NCBI GenBank assembly: GCA_963742585.1
Contig: CAVUMI010000004.1
Span: forward strand, 193,373 to 257,372
DNA length: 64,000 nucleotides
Origin: JACDEA01 sp963742585
GTDB lineage: Bacteria > Actinomycetota > Acidimicrobiia > Acidimicrobiales > JACDEA01
Direction: 5' to 3'
Below, piece by piece: positions 1 to 7,459 of this stretch. Each line of letters starts with the position of its first letter. Position 1 is the first letter of the stretch. The notes beneath the pieces were generated by a model. The model did no database searches, was not told the DNA's origin, and saw only the letters and a list, made by a program, of their open reading frames with translations. Position numbers and translations under genes: made by a program.

Positions 1-690
1 GTACGCGCAGCTGATGCCGGCGTTGTCGAGCAGCGTCCAGATCGTGGGCCAGTCCCAGCCGTAGGTCCACTCCGGATGGTCGGCGGCCAGCTCGGGCGGC
101 AGCGCGTTGTTCTTTTGACCGCCGGACTGACCGGAATGCAGGTAAAACCGGTTGGGCTGCGTCGGTCCGAGGACGGAGCAGAACCAGCGGTCATAGGACT
201 GGTAGTTGCGGGTGAGTTGGGCCCACACCGGTACGTCGGCCGCGTCGTAGTAACTGAGCGTGAACTCGTCGTTGCCGGTACGGGGATCGAGCCAGCCGTC
301 GCAGGCGCCGCCGTTGCGCTCATAGCGACCACCGCTCCACCCGTGGCTGGGGTCCGAGAAGCCGCGGCCGTGATGGTTGCCGCGGCCGGCCTGGCCCCAG
401 TTCTGGGTCGCCACCATCGGGCCGTTCGGACCAAGCCGCAGATCCGGGAAGCTGGCGACCTGCTTAGCGTCGAAGGCCGGGTTCTCGGCGCCGTACCAGC
501 CGAGCATGTGGTCGACCGAGCGGTTCTCCATCATCACCACGACCAGGTTCTTCACCGGCGTGCGCGCCGGCTTGGACTCGACGCCAAGGAGCGCGAGGAG
601 ACTGTTCAGACCAGCGGCGCGCGTGGGCCTGGCGGCGCTTGCGATGCCCAGGCCCGCGGCGGCGCCCTTCAAGAAGGTGCGGCGCTGCAT
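1..690 (-). CDS. Tat-exported phosphoesterase, phospholipase C family (partial, 3' end off window)
   Basis: The reading frame begins at an ATG at 690 and runs off the left edge, so only about 230 N-terminal residues are seen. It opens with a twin-arginine signal (MQRRTFLKGAAAGLGIASAA), so the product is probably exported folded. Residues 48-66 read LVVVMMENRSVDHMLGWYG, the hallmark of the bacterial phosphoesterase/phospholipase C family (PF04185), in which the E-N-R-S region supplies metal-binding and nucleophilic residues. Members hydrolyse phosphate esters such as phosphatidylcholine or act as acid phosphatases; the substrate cannot be told here. It lies 76 bp upstream of no obvious partner, with the toxin-antitoxin pair transcribed towards it. 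Family assignment is firm, substrate unknown. Confidence 0.85.
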   Translation of the reverse strand, partial: MQRRTFLKGAAAGLGIASAARPTRAAGLNSLLALLGVESKPARTPVKNLVVVMMENRSVDHMLGWYGAENPAFDAKQVASFPDLRLGPNGPMVATQNWGQAGRGNHHGRGFSDPSHGWSGGRYERNGGACDGWLDPRTGNDEFTLSYYDAADVPVWAQLTRNYQSYDRWFCSVLGPTQPNRFYLHSGQSGGQKNNALPPELAADHPEWTYGWDWPTIWTLLDNAGISCAY

Positions 691-766
691 TGGTGTACTA
701 CTTCCCCGCCGCCCGGGCCTTGACCTGCCCAATGCGGACAATGTTCACCCGCCGGCCACGCGACGG

Positions 767-1156
767 CTAGCGCCGCCCGGGACTGACGACCGTGATTCCG
801 ATCTCTCGCGCCGCGGCGGCGAGCCGCTCGTCGTAGGCGACGACACCCTCGAGATCAGGGCCGAGCTGTATCGCGGCCGCTAAATGGAGCGCGTCGAGCG
901 ACCTCAGGGTTATTGGCTCCAAGCGTCCGGCGTCGTCGAAGACCTCGGCGGTCACGCTGAGGAGATCAAGCTCTGCAAGTAGCCGGTCGGCTCGCGCCGG
1001 TGCGCGTCCCCCAGCGCGGGCCGTGGCGCGGCGAAGCTCGGTCCGGTGCAGGTCGCTCGCAATCCACCGTCGCGTCCGCAGCCATCGCCGCAGCGCTTGA
1101 GTCTCCGGCTCCGGACGCACGAGCTTGGCCAGGGCGGACGTGTCGACGTACCAGAT
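767..1156 (-). CDS. VapC-like PIN-domain toxin, start codon unclear
   Basis: The frame encodes a PIN-domain ribonuclease, the toxin half of a type II toxin-antitoxin pair. The N-terminal motif YVDTSALAKL (first catalytic Asp) is followed by a central ASDLHRTEL acidic motif and a C-terminal LDALHLAAAIQLG. VapC toxins cleave tRNA or rRNA until bound by the antitoxin. No ATG, GTG or TTG lies between the upstream in-frame stop and the first motif. The only canonical start is a GTG at 1120, which would remove the first catalytic Asp. I mark the region from an ATC codon at 1156, where homologues usually start (IWYVDTS). Either a rare start, a point mutation or a sequence error is involved. The antitoxin gene ends just upstream. 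Confidence 0.7.
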   Translation of the reverse strand: MWYVDTSALAKLVRPEPETQALRRWLRTRRWIASDLHRTELRRATARAGGRAPARADRLLAELDLLSVTAEVFDDAGRLEPITLRSLDALHLAAAIQLGPDLEGVVAYDERLAAAAREIGITVVSPGRR

Positions 1157-1167
1157 GGCAGGCGCCT

Positions 1168-1464
1168 TTAGCGCTCGTTTTCGCGCAGCGCAGCAAGCGC
1201 CGCCGACACCGACGGCCCGTCATCGGGCGGGAGGTCGGTGTCGAGACGCTCGAGCAGGGTGTCGAGATCGAGACCCGACCCAGGTGCGATGCGACCCGCG
1301 GCGACGAGCGCCTCGTAGCCCGAGGCTTCGGGAACCGGCGAGAGCTTGGCGACGGGTCGTCCTCGATCAGTGACAAGGAAGGCCTCGCCGGCCCGCACCC
1401 GAGCGAGCCAGCGACTGGCATCTCGCCGCAGCTCACGGACGCCGATCCGCTCCATGTGCGACAT
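1168..1464 (-). CDS. Phd/YefM-family antitoxin
   Basis: A 98-residue protein beginning MSHMERIGVRELRRDASRWL, the typical opening of Phd/YefM (prevent-host-death) antitoxins, followed by FLVTDRGRPVAKLSPV, the conserved strand pair of that fold. The N-terminal domain binds operator DNA as a dimer and the C-terminal tail masks the toxin. It is directly upstream of the PIN-domain toxin on the same strand, separated by about 11 bp, which is the usual antitoxin-first order and implies autoregulation of the pair. The tail is acidic and leucine-rich (DLDTLLERLDTDLPPDD), as expected for toxin binding. A second ATG at codon 4 could be the true start. Confidence 0.85.
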   Translation of the reverse strand: MSHMERIGVRELRRDASRWLARVRAGEAFLVTDRGRPVAKLSPVPEASGYEALVAAGRIAPGSGLDLDTLLERLDTDLPPDDGPSVSAALAALRENER

Positions 1465-1488
1465 GGTAGCACTTCCATTGTCGCCAAC

Positions 1489-2285
1489 CTAATTGAACGT
1501 GATCGACATGCCGGGGACGTCAATGCCGTCCAGCGTCGTCGACCAGGTTTGGCCGCTCTCGATCGGGAACGCCGGCGTCAGCGTCCCAGTGGTGATCACC
1601 TCGCCGGCCTGCACGGACTCGAAGCGCTTCTGCGTCGCCAGCGCACCGGCCAGCTCGGCAAACGCCAGCAACGGGCTATCGAGGACATCGGCGCCCGACC
1701 CGGTTGCCACCTCCTCACCGTTCCTCGCCGAGCGCGATCGTGAACGAGCGCAGCTTGCCCGCGCAGTCGTCGATGTCGGCGACGGGGACGGGTGGGCCGA
1801 CGACGAGCGCGTGGTGGAGCCCGTAGGCGGCGATCGTGTCGGGTGCCGTGAACTTCCAATCGGCAAACGGGCACTGCACGATCTCGAAGCCGTGGGCGAT
1901 CCAGTCAACGCAGTCGAGAATCGCGGCCTCGTCGCGCGTCACCGGCGGCGTGTGTGAGAAGTGCAGCTGGATCTCGGGCTCGAGCCGTGGCTGGAGCAGG
2001 TGGGCGATCGCCAGCCGAGCATTCCCATCCGGGAACGTGTGCAGGTTCGACTCGTAGACGTGGCTCCAGATCGCCGTCGACACGCCGTACAGCTCCCAGA
2101 TCTTTCGATTGGTGAACCCGATCTTCCGGCCGACCGGTCGTTCCCCGCGCGCTGACGCGCCGGTCGTGGACGTCGCGAGCAATCGCGTACGCGCCATCCT
2201 CGTCCAGAGTCGGACTGTCTGCGGTCAACAGGTCGATGAGGTGCTGCTTGTCGAACGCGTCGACGACGACGTCAGCGGCGCTCAT
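1489..2285 (-). CDS. 2-keto-4-pentenoate hydratase-family protein (two frameshifts)
   Basis: Three consecutive reading frames together encode one protein of about 265 residues in the fumarylacetoacetase-like hydratase superfamily (MhpD/HsaE type). These enzymes hydrate 2-hydroxypenta-2,4-dienoates at the end of meta-cleavage and steroid-ring pathways. The ATG at 2285 overlaps the stop of the thiolase-like gene (ATGA), so it is translationally coupled. Frame breaks lie near 2148, at a run of four G, and near 1728. Across the breaks the protein reads continuously: DRRVSARG then ERPVGRKIGFTN, and ALGEE then NGEEVATGSGADVLD. RKIGFTN and EPEIQLHF match the conserved core with its acidic metal ligands. 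Sequence error is likelier than pseudogenisation. Confidence 0.75.
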
Positions 2286-3709
2286 ATCCGGTTGACGTCA
2301 CCTTCGATGGTGATCGTCACCGCGGTGCCCACGAGTTCGTTGGCCTCGGCCTCGTCGAGACCGTCCTCCATGCGGGCATAGCACCGTGATCCGTCCGGTA
2401 GATCGCAGATGGCGACACCCCACTCGGGCGCACCATCCCGCCCGTGCACCACCGAGTACGCGGCGATCGTCGCCGGACCGTTGTAGGTATCGACGATCGT
2501 TCTCGCCGCCGGAACACGCGGCAAGGACTCGCGCGGTGCCACCGGCGAGGGCGTCGTCGAGTAGGTGGCGAAGACGTGCTTCTGCATGTGCATGCCCACC
2601 CCGCTGACGAGGCCGACCGCGCCCGGGTCGGCGACCAGCACGTCGGCCATGGCCGCGATCGAGTGAGTCAAGTAGTCGCTGCCCGCGCCACCGGAGAATG
2701 GAAGCCCGCCGGTCACGGTGAACGGCGCGCGCCCGTCGTTCTGGGAGATGCCCAAGGTGTCGAGCGCGAAGTTCACCGAGCCGGCGAAGCAGCTGTAGAG
2801 GTCGATGTGGGCCACGTCGTCGATCGACGCGCCGCACTGCTGCCAGGCCGATGCCATCGCGGCGGAGCGGGCCAGGTCGGCCCGTTCGGCAAGGTAGGGC
2901 GTGTCCTCGGCGTAGCCCCAGCCGCGTAGGTACACGCGTTGATCCGCGGGCACGCCCAGTGTGTCCGCCCGCTCATGGCTGCACAGCACCAGCGCGGCGG
3001 CCATGTCGACGTCCATCACCGAGATCATCCACTTGGTGTAGGGATAGCCCACCATGCGATTGTCGGGCGTCGGCGTAATGAGTTCCTCGGCCGAGCGTTC
3101 CTGCTGGAACCACGCGTAGGGGTTAGCGGCGGCAACGCGCGACATCGGCGCGAGCAGCTCGCCCTCACGCCGCCGGTACACGTCGGGCGAGGCGCCGACC
3201 GCGGCCCGGCGAGCGATGTCGAGAAGCGCGAACGTGAGCCACGCCTCCCAGACCTGGTGGGCCATCTCGGCCGGATGGAACGGATCGGGGAACGGAAAGG
3301 CGGGCCGGTCGGGGTCGGCGTGGGACCACTGCGGCTTCTCACCCGCCTTCTTGAGCTGGCGCCGAGTGGCGAGCGCCTCGGCGCCGGCGATGAGGGCGAC
3401 GTCGCTCTCGCCGCGCAGGATTCGCTCGGCGGCTTGGTTGACGAGCACTTGGGGCGTTGATCCGCCGATGCCGCTGTAGAAGCGGCGGCCGTCGGGCAAG
3501 CCCAGGCGCTCGGCCAGCCGGCCCGGCGCGTCGTCGTATTGCCAGCTCTGGGTATAGACGACCGCGAGGTCGTCGATCGCGTCGAGCACACGGCCGTCGG
3601 CGGCCTCGCGGCTCACCTGTTCCCACTGGTCGAGTGGTTCGGGCGCGCCGTCCCGCCACGTCGCCTGCGCCCAGCCAACAAGGCACGGGGTTCGAGCATC
3701 AGTGGCCAC
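2282..3709 (-). CDS. Thiolase-superfamily protein, SCP2/TLP1-like, with C-terminal extension
   Basis: A 475-residue thiolase-fold protein starting with a GTG at 3709 that overlaps the stop of the enoyl-CoA hydratase gene; the open frame extends further upstream only as a shadow. HIDLYSCFAGSVNFA corresponds to the H-x-CF catalytic loop of SCP2-type thiolases, and FTVTGGLPFSGGAGSDYL to the glycine-rich loop. The position of the nucleophilic cysteine reads SGIGGSTPQ, with glycine instead of Cys. The last 90 or so residues form an extra beta-rich domain after the thiolase core. Both traits fit mycobacterial thiolase-like protein type 1 rather than a working thiolase. Its neighbours put it in acyl-CoA metabolism; the true reaction is not known. 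Confidence 0.75.
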   Translation of the reverse strand: MATDARTPCLVGWAQATWRDGAPEPLDQWEQVSREAADGRVLDAIDDLAVVYTQSWQYDDAPGRLAERLGLPDGRRFYSGIGGSTPQVLVNQAAERILRGESDVALIAGAEALATRRQLKKAGEKPQWSHADPDRPAFPFPDPFHPAEMAHQVWEAWLTFALLDIARRAAVGASPDVYRRREGELLAPMSRVAAANPYAWFQQERSAEELITPTPDNRMVGYPYTKWMISVMDVDMAAALVLCSHERADTLGVPADQRVYLRGWGYAEDTPYLAERADLARSAAMASAWQQCGASIDDVAHIDLYSCFAGSVNFALDTLGISQNDGRAPFTVTGGLPFSGGAGSDYLTHSIAAMADVLVADPGAVGLVSGVGMHMQKHVFATYSTTPSPVAPRESLPRVPAARTIVDTYNGPATIAAYSVVHGRDGAPEWGVAICDLPDGSRCYARMEDGLDEAEANELVGTAVTITIEGDVNRI

Positions 3710-4518
3710 TAGCGACCCGACCAATTGGGTTTGCGCTTCTCGGCGAAGGCCTTGGGGCCCTCCTTGGCGTCCTCGGTCTGGAAAACCTGTGAGGCCAGTT
3801 CCGACTCGAGCTTGTACGCCTCCTTCATCGGCAGAGCGAGCCCGCGCAACACGCTCTCCTTGGTGGCTCGCACGGCGAGCGGCGAGTTGGCGTTGATGCG
3901 GCGGGCCCAGTCGCGTGCCGTGTCCATCAACTGGTCCTCCGGAACGATCTCGTTGAGCAGCCCCAACTCGAGCGCCCGCGACGCGGGAAAGCGCTCGGCG
4001 GTGAGCAGGAATTCCATCGCCGCAGGGAAGGCCAGCTGGCGGGGCAGGCGCACGGTGGTGCCGCCCCCGGCAAACAGGCCCTGCTTGGGCTCCATCACGC
4101 CGAATGACGCATTCGGGGTGGCGATACGGATATCGATGCCGCCCAGCATCTCCATCCCGCCGGCGACGCAGTGCCCGTTCACCGCGGCGATGATCGGCTT
4201 GTAGAGCTTGGCGTTGCGCAGCACGGCGTCGGTCGAGTCGCGGAGCGAGACGCCCTCGAGCTCGGTGACCTCGCCGGCGGCAATTTGCTTCTGAAGCTCC
4301 GTGACCTGCGGGATGAACGACTTCAGGTCGGCGCCGGCGCAGAATGCGTCCCCGACACCGGTGATGATCGCCACCCACGCCTCGGGGTCCTCGCCGAATC
4401 GCCGCCAGGCCTTGGCCAGGTCGGAGAAATGGATGAGGTCAAGGGCGTTCCTGGTCTCGGGGCGGTCGATGATGATCGTGACGACGTGCTCGTCGTCCAG
4501 CTCGTAGTGAATGGGCAT
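3709..4518 (-). CDS. Enoyl-CoA hydratase/isomerase (crotonase family)
   Basis: A 269-residue crotonase-fold protein. DRPETRNALD opens the fold, AFCAGADLKSF is the first oxyanion-hole region, and VNGHCVAGGMEMLGGIDIRIA the second. The conserved position that carries Glu in many hydratases falls within GVMEPKQGLFAGGGTT. It probably hydrates or isomerises an enoyl-CoA in beta-oxidation; the exact substrate is unknown. I use the ATG at 4518 (MPIHYELDD); an in-frame TTG two codons upstream is weaker. It is the first gene of a tight operon with the thiolase-like protein and the hydratase, sharing overlapping stop and start codons. The divergent permease gene starts 83 bp away. Confidence 0.9.
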   Translation of the reverse strand: MPIHYELDDEHVVTIIIDRPETRNALDLIHFSDLAKAWRRFGEDPEAWVAIITGVGDAFCAGADLKSFIPQVTELQKQIAAGEVTELEGVSLRDSTDAVLRNAKLYKPIIAAVNGHCVAGGMEMLGGIDIRIATPNASFGVMEPKQGLFAGGGTTVRLPRQLAFPAAMEFLLTAERFPASRALELGLLNEIVPEDQLMDTARDWARRINANSPLAVRATKESVLRGLALPMKEAYKLESELASQVFQTEDAKEGPKAFAEKRKPNWSGR

Positions 4519-4601
4519 TGGCAACGATCTTTATCGCCTACGGGCGGAACGTGTGGTGGACTGGGGCGGAGTCCAAACAAGGGGGGCCGCGTGACGAGGC
4601 G

Positions 4602-5372
4602 ATGAGCAACTTTGGCGCTTCCGGTGGTTGGGGCCTGGCGGTGGCATCCAGCCTGATCATCGGCGCGCTCCTCGCTGCCCGGTTCACCCTGCCGGTGCGC
4701 GTCGCCGCGACCGTCACTGCGTTCGGCGGCGGCCTGCTCTTCTCGGCCGTCGCGCTCGAGCTGGTACCCGAGGCCGACGAGCTCGCCGGCCTCGGCATCA
4801 CCGCGACCGGACTGCTGGTCGGTACCGCCATCTTCGCCGGGGCCGACCTCTGGCTGTCCCGTGAGCCGTCGACCGAGCATGTGCGTCGATCACGGCACGC
4901 GGCCGCCGCCGGACGCAAGATCCGGCCGATGACGTTCGATCACGCACAGGCCGCCCGGGGTGAGTCGATCGCCGCCGGGATCTTCGTCGACGGGGTTCCC
5001 GAGTCGATTGCGCTCGGGCTGACCGTGGCCAGCGGACAGGTCGGCGTGGCCCTGCTGGTCGGCGTACTCGTCGGCAACATGGTCGAGTCCTATGGCGCCG
5101 TGCAGCCAATCATCGGCAGCGGTCACTCCAGGCGCTTCGCGCTTGGGATCATCGGTGGCATCGCGTTGACCTTGGCCTTGTCGACCCTGTTGGGGGGCAC
5201 CCTGCTCGCCGATGCCAGCCCGGACTTCGTCGGCGCCGCGCTCGCTGTTGCGGCCGGCGCGGTTCTCGCCGTCGTGTCGATCTCGATCATCCCCTACGCG
5301 TTCTCCGAGGTCAGCCGCCTCGTCGCCTTCGCCGTCGCCGCCGGCTTCGTCGGCGGCTACCTCCTCTCCTAA
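4602..5372 (+). CDS. ZIP-like integral membrane metal permease
   Basis: A protein of 256 residues with about eight hydrophobic segments and very short loops, starting at ATG 4602 behind a GAGG-like site. The segment AAGIFVDGVPESIALGLTV resembles the fourth-helix metal-binding motif of ZIP transporters (D/H-G-x-P-E), and SIISIIPYAFSEV-like residues near the C-terminus resemble the fifth helix. A cytoplasmic loop with charged, His-containing sequence (HVRRSRHAAAAGRK) lies after the third helix, as in ZIP proteins. It would import zinc or another divalent cation. The assignment rests on these motifs only, so a related membrane family cannot be excluded. Confidence 0.6.
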   Translation: MSNFGASGGWGLAVASSLIIGALLAARFTLPVRVAATVTAFGGGLLFSAVALELVPEADELAGLGITATGLLVGTAIFAGADLWLSREPSTEHVRRSRHAAAAGRKIRPMTFDHAQAARGESIAAGIFVDGVPESIALGLTVASGQVGVALLVGVLVGNMVESYGAVQPIIGSGHSRRFALGIIGGIALTLALSTLLGGTLLADASPDFVGAALAVAAGAVLAVVSISIIPYAFSEVSRLVAFAVAAGFVGGYLLS

Positions 5373-5381
5373 CCGCGGCGC

Positions 5382-5426
5382 TGTGTCGGTGTCAGGTTGC
5401 CGAATCGGCAACCTGACACCGACACA
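5382..5426. terminator. Perfect 22-bp inverted repeat, member of a hairpin family
   Basis: Two 22-base arms pair perfectly around a single central base. The outer stem is TGTGTCGGTG...CACCGACACA and is followed by GGCTTT. It sits between the convergent ends of the permease gene (stop at 5372) and the small secreted-protein gene (stop at 5442), so it probably terminates transcription from both sides. The same outer stem and trailing GGCTTT recur at 6623 and 29910. Confidence 0.7.
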
Positions 5427-5441
5427 CGGCTTTGGGCGCCG

Positions 5442-5783
5442 CTACGGCAGAGTGGGGCAGCCCATCGGGAGCGGGCTGACCGGGGGGAGATACGTCGGGG
5501 TGTTGGCCGACACCGCGTATCCAACCCGAACGCTGGACGCGGTGCCGATGCCGTTGCCCGTGCACTGCACGATGACCGCGGCATCGACCGTGCCGCCACC
5601 CTCGGGAAGGACCCCAACGATGGCTTCCGAGAACAGCGGACCGCCAGACGTCGCCACGGCGGCCTTCTTGCCGGCGACGGGAGCGCTCTCCCAATACAAC
5701 GCATGCGCGCCTTGCGCACCCAGTGCACCGATGGTCAACAGCGCGGCCAATGCTCCGAGAATTACTCCGACACGTTGCTTCAT
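5442..5783 (-). CDS. Small secreted protein of unknown function, paralogue 1
   Basis: A 113-residue protein with a signal peptide (MKQRVGVILGALAALLTIGALGAQGAHALYW, cleavage near Ala28). The mature part is about 85 residues, beta-rich, with two cysteines (VQCTGNG and GCPTLP), which may form a disulfide. Its start follows an AAAGGGGGA ribosome site. The gene at 6688 is a clear paralogue: same signal peptide layout, ALYW after cleavage, the Cys positions and the P-x-C-P-x-LP ending. The two share an upstream palindrome with equal spacing. I do not recognise a family; a role at the cell surface or outside the cell is inferred from the signal peptide only. Confidence 0.75.
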   Translation of the reverse strand: MKQRVGVILGALAALLTIGALGAQGAHALYWESAPVAGKKAAVATSGGPLFSEAIVGVLPEGGGTVDAAVIVQCTGNGIGTASSVRVGYAVSANTPTYLPPVSPLPMGCPTLP

Positions 5784-5891
5784 GACGTCCCCCTTTAGGT
5801 GGTGTGCCCGCGAGTGCGAACCCTGTCGTAAGCATGCGGATTCACATCACCTGAAGGAATGCCCCGCCGGGGGCCACACCGCTCCCGCCAA

Positions 5892-5909
5892 GGGGACAGT
5901 GTCGTCCCC
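5892..5909. promoter_or_regulatory. 18-bp palindrome GGGGAC-N6-GTCCCC, operator-like
   Basis: A perfect six-base inverted repeat separated by six bases lies in the 249-bp region between the divergent genes starting at 5783 and 6033. On the minus strand it is followed after exactly 26 bases by GGGGCATTCC (5856-5865) and, 72 bases later, by the start codon at 5783. The same arrangement occurs at 7128 and, more degenerate, at 27880. It is probably a regulator-binding site with a promoter element. The regulator is unknown. Confidence 0.55.
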
Positions 5910-6032
5910 ACACGGGGAGGGTCGCGGAAGATGCAGACGCCGGGCAGGTGGCTCTCAGCCGATCACCAGGTTCGGATCGCAGTGTGTCCCTTGCAGCCCG
6001 ATTGACGGGCGCATGAGAGGAGACACAAGACG

Positions 6033-6593
6033 ATGGATGAGCGTGGCAGACGGCTACGGGCCTGGATCGTCGCCTCCGGCGTAGCAGCCGGGGCGACGCT
6101 CGGAGGCATCGGCGTAGCCAGTGCACAGACTGACGGCAGTACCACGACGACACCCCCGGCGGCCGGCACCGCGCCGGCCCCGGAGGCCGGTGTCCGCGGT
6201 CCCGGAGGTCCCGGTGGCCCGGGTGGCCACCACAAGGGCATGGGGATGGGTGGGATCCACGGTGAGTTCGTCACCGCCAAGCAGGGCGGCGGCTACCAGA
6301 CGATCGCTACCCAGGTGGGCGAGGTCACCGCCGTGAGCGAGTCCTCGATCACCGTCAAGAGCGAGGACGGCTACAGCAAGAAGTACTCGATCGACGACAA
6401 CAACACGAACGTGAGTGCCGGCGATGACGGCACCGAGGACGTGAAGGTCGGCGACGAGGTCCACGTCATGGCGATCAAGGACGGCGACAACTACCGCGCC
6501 GTCGAGATCCGTGATCACACCCAGGGTCAACGGATCCACGACCAGTGGCGCCCCGCCCGCCCCGCAGCGGCCCCGGCGACTGCACCCGCCTAA
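6033..6593 (+). CDS. Secreted protein with a DUF5666-like beta domain
   Basis: A 186-residue exported protein: signal peptide to about residue 31 (ending GVASAQ), a Thr/Pro-rich and Gly/Pro-rich linker with a GPGGPGGPGGHHKGMGMGG stretch, then a small domain of about 70 residues. That domain reads GEVTAVSESSITVKSEDGY, then DVKVGDEVHVMAIKDGDN, the pattern of DUF5666/OB-like domains in which a short beta barrel follows V-x-x-V and SITV strands. A Pro/Ala tail ends it. The His/Met-rich linker might bind metal (inference). Start ATG follows GAGGAG. It is divergent from small secreted paralogue 1 and shares the palindrome between them. Confidence 0.75.
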   Translation: MDERGRRLRAWIVASGVAAGATLGGIGVASAQTDGSTTTTPPAAGTAPAPEAGVRGPGGPGGPGGHHKGMGMGGIHGEFVTAKQGGGYQTIATQVGEVTAVSESSITVKSEDGYSKKYSIDDNNTNVSAGDDGTEDVKVGDEVHVMAIKDGDNYRAVEIRDHTQGQRIHDQWRPARPAAAPATAPA

Positions 6594-6622
6594 CCCCGGT
6601 AGTCCCCAGCAACAGCCCAATG

Positions 6623-6664
6623 TGTCGGTGCTCAGTCTCGCTTTTCGGTAGCTGAGCACCGACA
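6623..6664. terminator. Hairpin of the TGTCGGTG/CACCGACA family
   Basis: Arms TGTCGGTGCTCAG and CTGAGCACCGACA (13 bases, perfect) enclose a 16-base loop. The flanks are CAATG on the left and CTTGGCTTT on the right, as in the copy at 29910. It lies between the convergent ends of the secreted-protein gene (6593) and small secreted paralogue 2 (6688). A bidirectional terminator is likely. Confidence 0.7.
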
Positions 6665-6687
6665 CTTGGCTTTAGGACGGGAGGCTC

Positions 6688-7020
6688 CTACGGCAGGGCC
6701 GGGCAGGCGGTCGGCACGGGGCCGACGGGCGCGAGGAACGACGGGTCGGGCGCCGATATTGCATAGGCGAGGTTGAACTTTGACTCGGCGCCGTCGCCCT
6801 TGCATTGGACGCCGGCGAGCGCATCAATGGTGCCGGCGCTGGCGACGTACACCGCAGCGTCGAAGCCCGTGGGGCCGTAGTTATACGTCTGGATGATAAG
6901 GAGCTTGCCGCCGACGGGCGGGCTCGCCCAATACAGGGCCTGTGCTGCCTGTGCGCCGAGGCCGCCAAGGGTGAGCAGAGCGACCAGTGCCCCCAGCAAA
7001 GTCCCGATACGACGCTTCAT
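6688..7020 (-). CDS. Small secreted protein of unknown function, paralogue 2
   Basis: A 110-residue protein starting at ATG 7020 behind AAGGGGGAA. The signal peptide (MKRRIGTLLGALVALLTLGG) and the post-cleavage ALYWASPPVGGK match paralogue 1 at 5442. The mature domain keeps two cysteines (GVQCKGDG, ACPALP) and the same terminal Pro-Ala/Thr-x-LP. The open frame extends upstream to 7209, but that part has no coding character and covers the shared regulatory palindrome, so the ATG at 7020 is preferred. Function unknown; the pair flank the 6033 gene and probably arose by local duplication. Confidence 0.75.
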   Translation of the reverse strand: MKRRIGTLLGALVALLTLGGLGAQAAQALYWASPPVGGKLLIIQTYNYGPTGFDAAVYVASAGTIDALAGVQCKGDGAESKFNLAYAISAPDPSFLAPVGPVPTACPALP

Positions 7021-7127
7021 GACATTCCCCCTTGGGATGCGAGCTCGCGAACCGAACTCCCGTCTCAGCGTGCGGGATGACGTCGTTTGGGGGAATGCCC
7101 CGCACGGGGCCCGCTTGCTCCCCCGGC

Positions 7128-7145
7128 GGGGACACCTTCGTCCCC
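7128..7145. promoter_or_regulatory. 18-bp palindrome GGGGAC-N6-GTCCCC, second copy
   Basis: Same perfect palindrome as at 5892. Read towards the gene at 7020, it is followed after 26 bases by GGGGCATTCC (7092-7101) and 71 bases later by the start codon. The spacing to the box is identical to copy 1, and spacing to the start codon differs by one base. Confidence 0.55.
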
Positions 7146-7210
7146 TTCCGGGGGTCTTGTTGGCCGACGGTGATCTCGCGCCGAAGCGGGCCCCAACCGG
7201 CACTGGCATT

Positions 7211-7459
7211 TCAGGAGAACCCTTTGACGATCATCCTGCGTTCGTGGACGAGGGCAAGGAAGTGCACCACCACTCCCGGTGGCTCGAGCCAAAACCGATA
7301 CTCGTAGCCGTCCTCGATCTCGATGAGTTCGGTCACCGGCGGAGGACCCGAGTCGACGCACCTCAGGAGCCATTCCTCCACCAAACCAGCCTCTGGTGCG
7401 TGATCGTCAAGCCAGCTGTCGGCCTCAGGTTCGAGGCGAACAGCCCAGTTACTGCTCAG
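7211..7459 (-). CDS. Small protein, possibly RelE/ParE-like; non-ATG start
   Basis: An open frame of up to 82 codons absent of stops, ending at TGA 7211. It reads NWAVRLEPEADSWLDD near the start, then VEEWLLRCVDSGPP, GYEYRFWLEPPGVVV and HFLALVHERRMIVKGFS. A helix-turn-helix followed by three strands with a closing basic strand resembles small RelE/ParE-type toxins, but the match is by general pattern only. No ATG/GTG/TTG precedes NWAV; a CTG at 7459 overlaps the stop of the upstream small gene and may serve as start, or an indel may separate them. It follows the giant ATPase array on the same strand. Confidence 0.35.
   Translation of the reverse strand: MSSNWAVRLEPEADSWLDDHAPEAGLVEEWLLRCVDSGPPPVTELIEIEDGYEYRFWLEPPGVVVHFLALVHERRMIVKGFS

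Noticed and set aside
3710..4378. N-terminal 220-residue extension of the thiolase-like gene
   Set aside because: It is the enoyl-CoA hydratase sequence read in the wrong frame; GTG 3709 overlapping the upstream stop is the sound start.
5382..5426. Insertion-sequence terminal repeat
   Set aside because: No transposase or paired second end lies nearby; position between convergent stops fits a terminator better.
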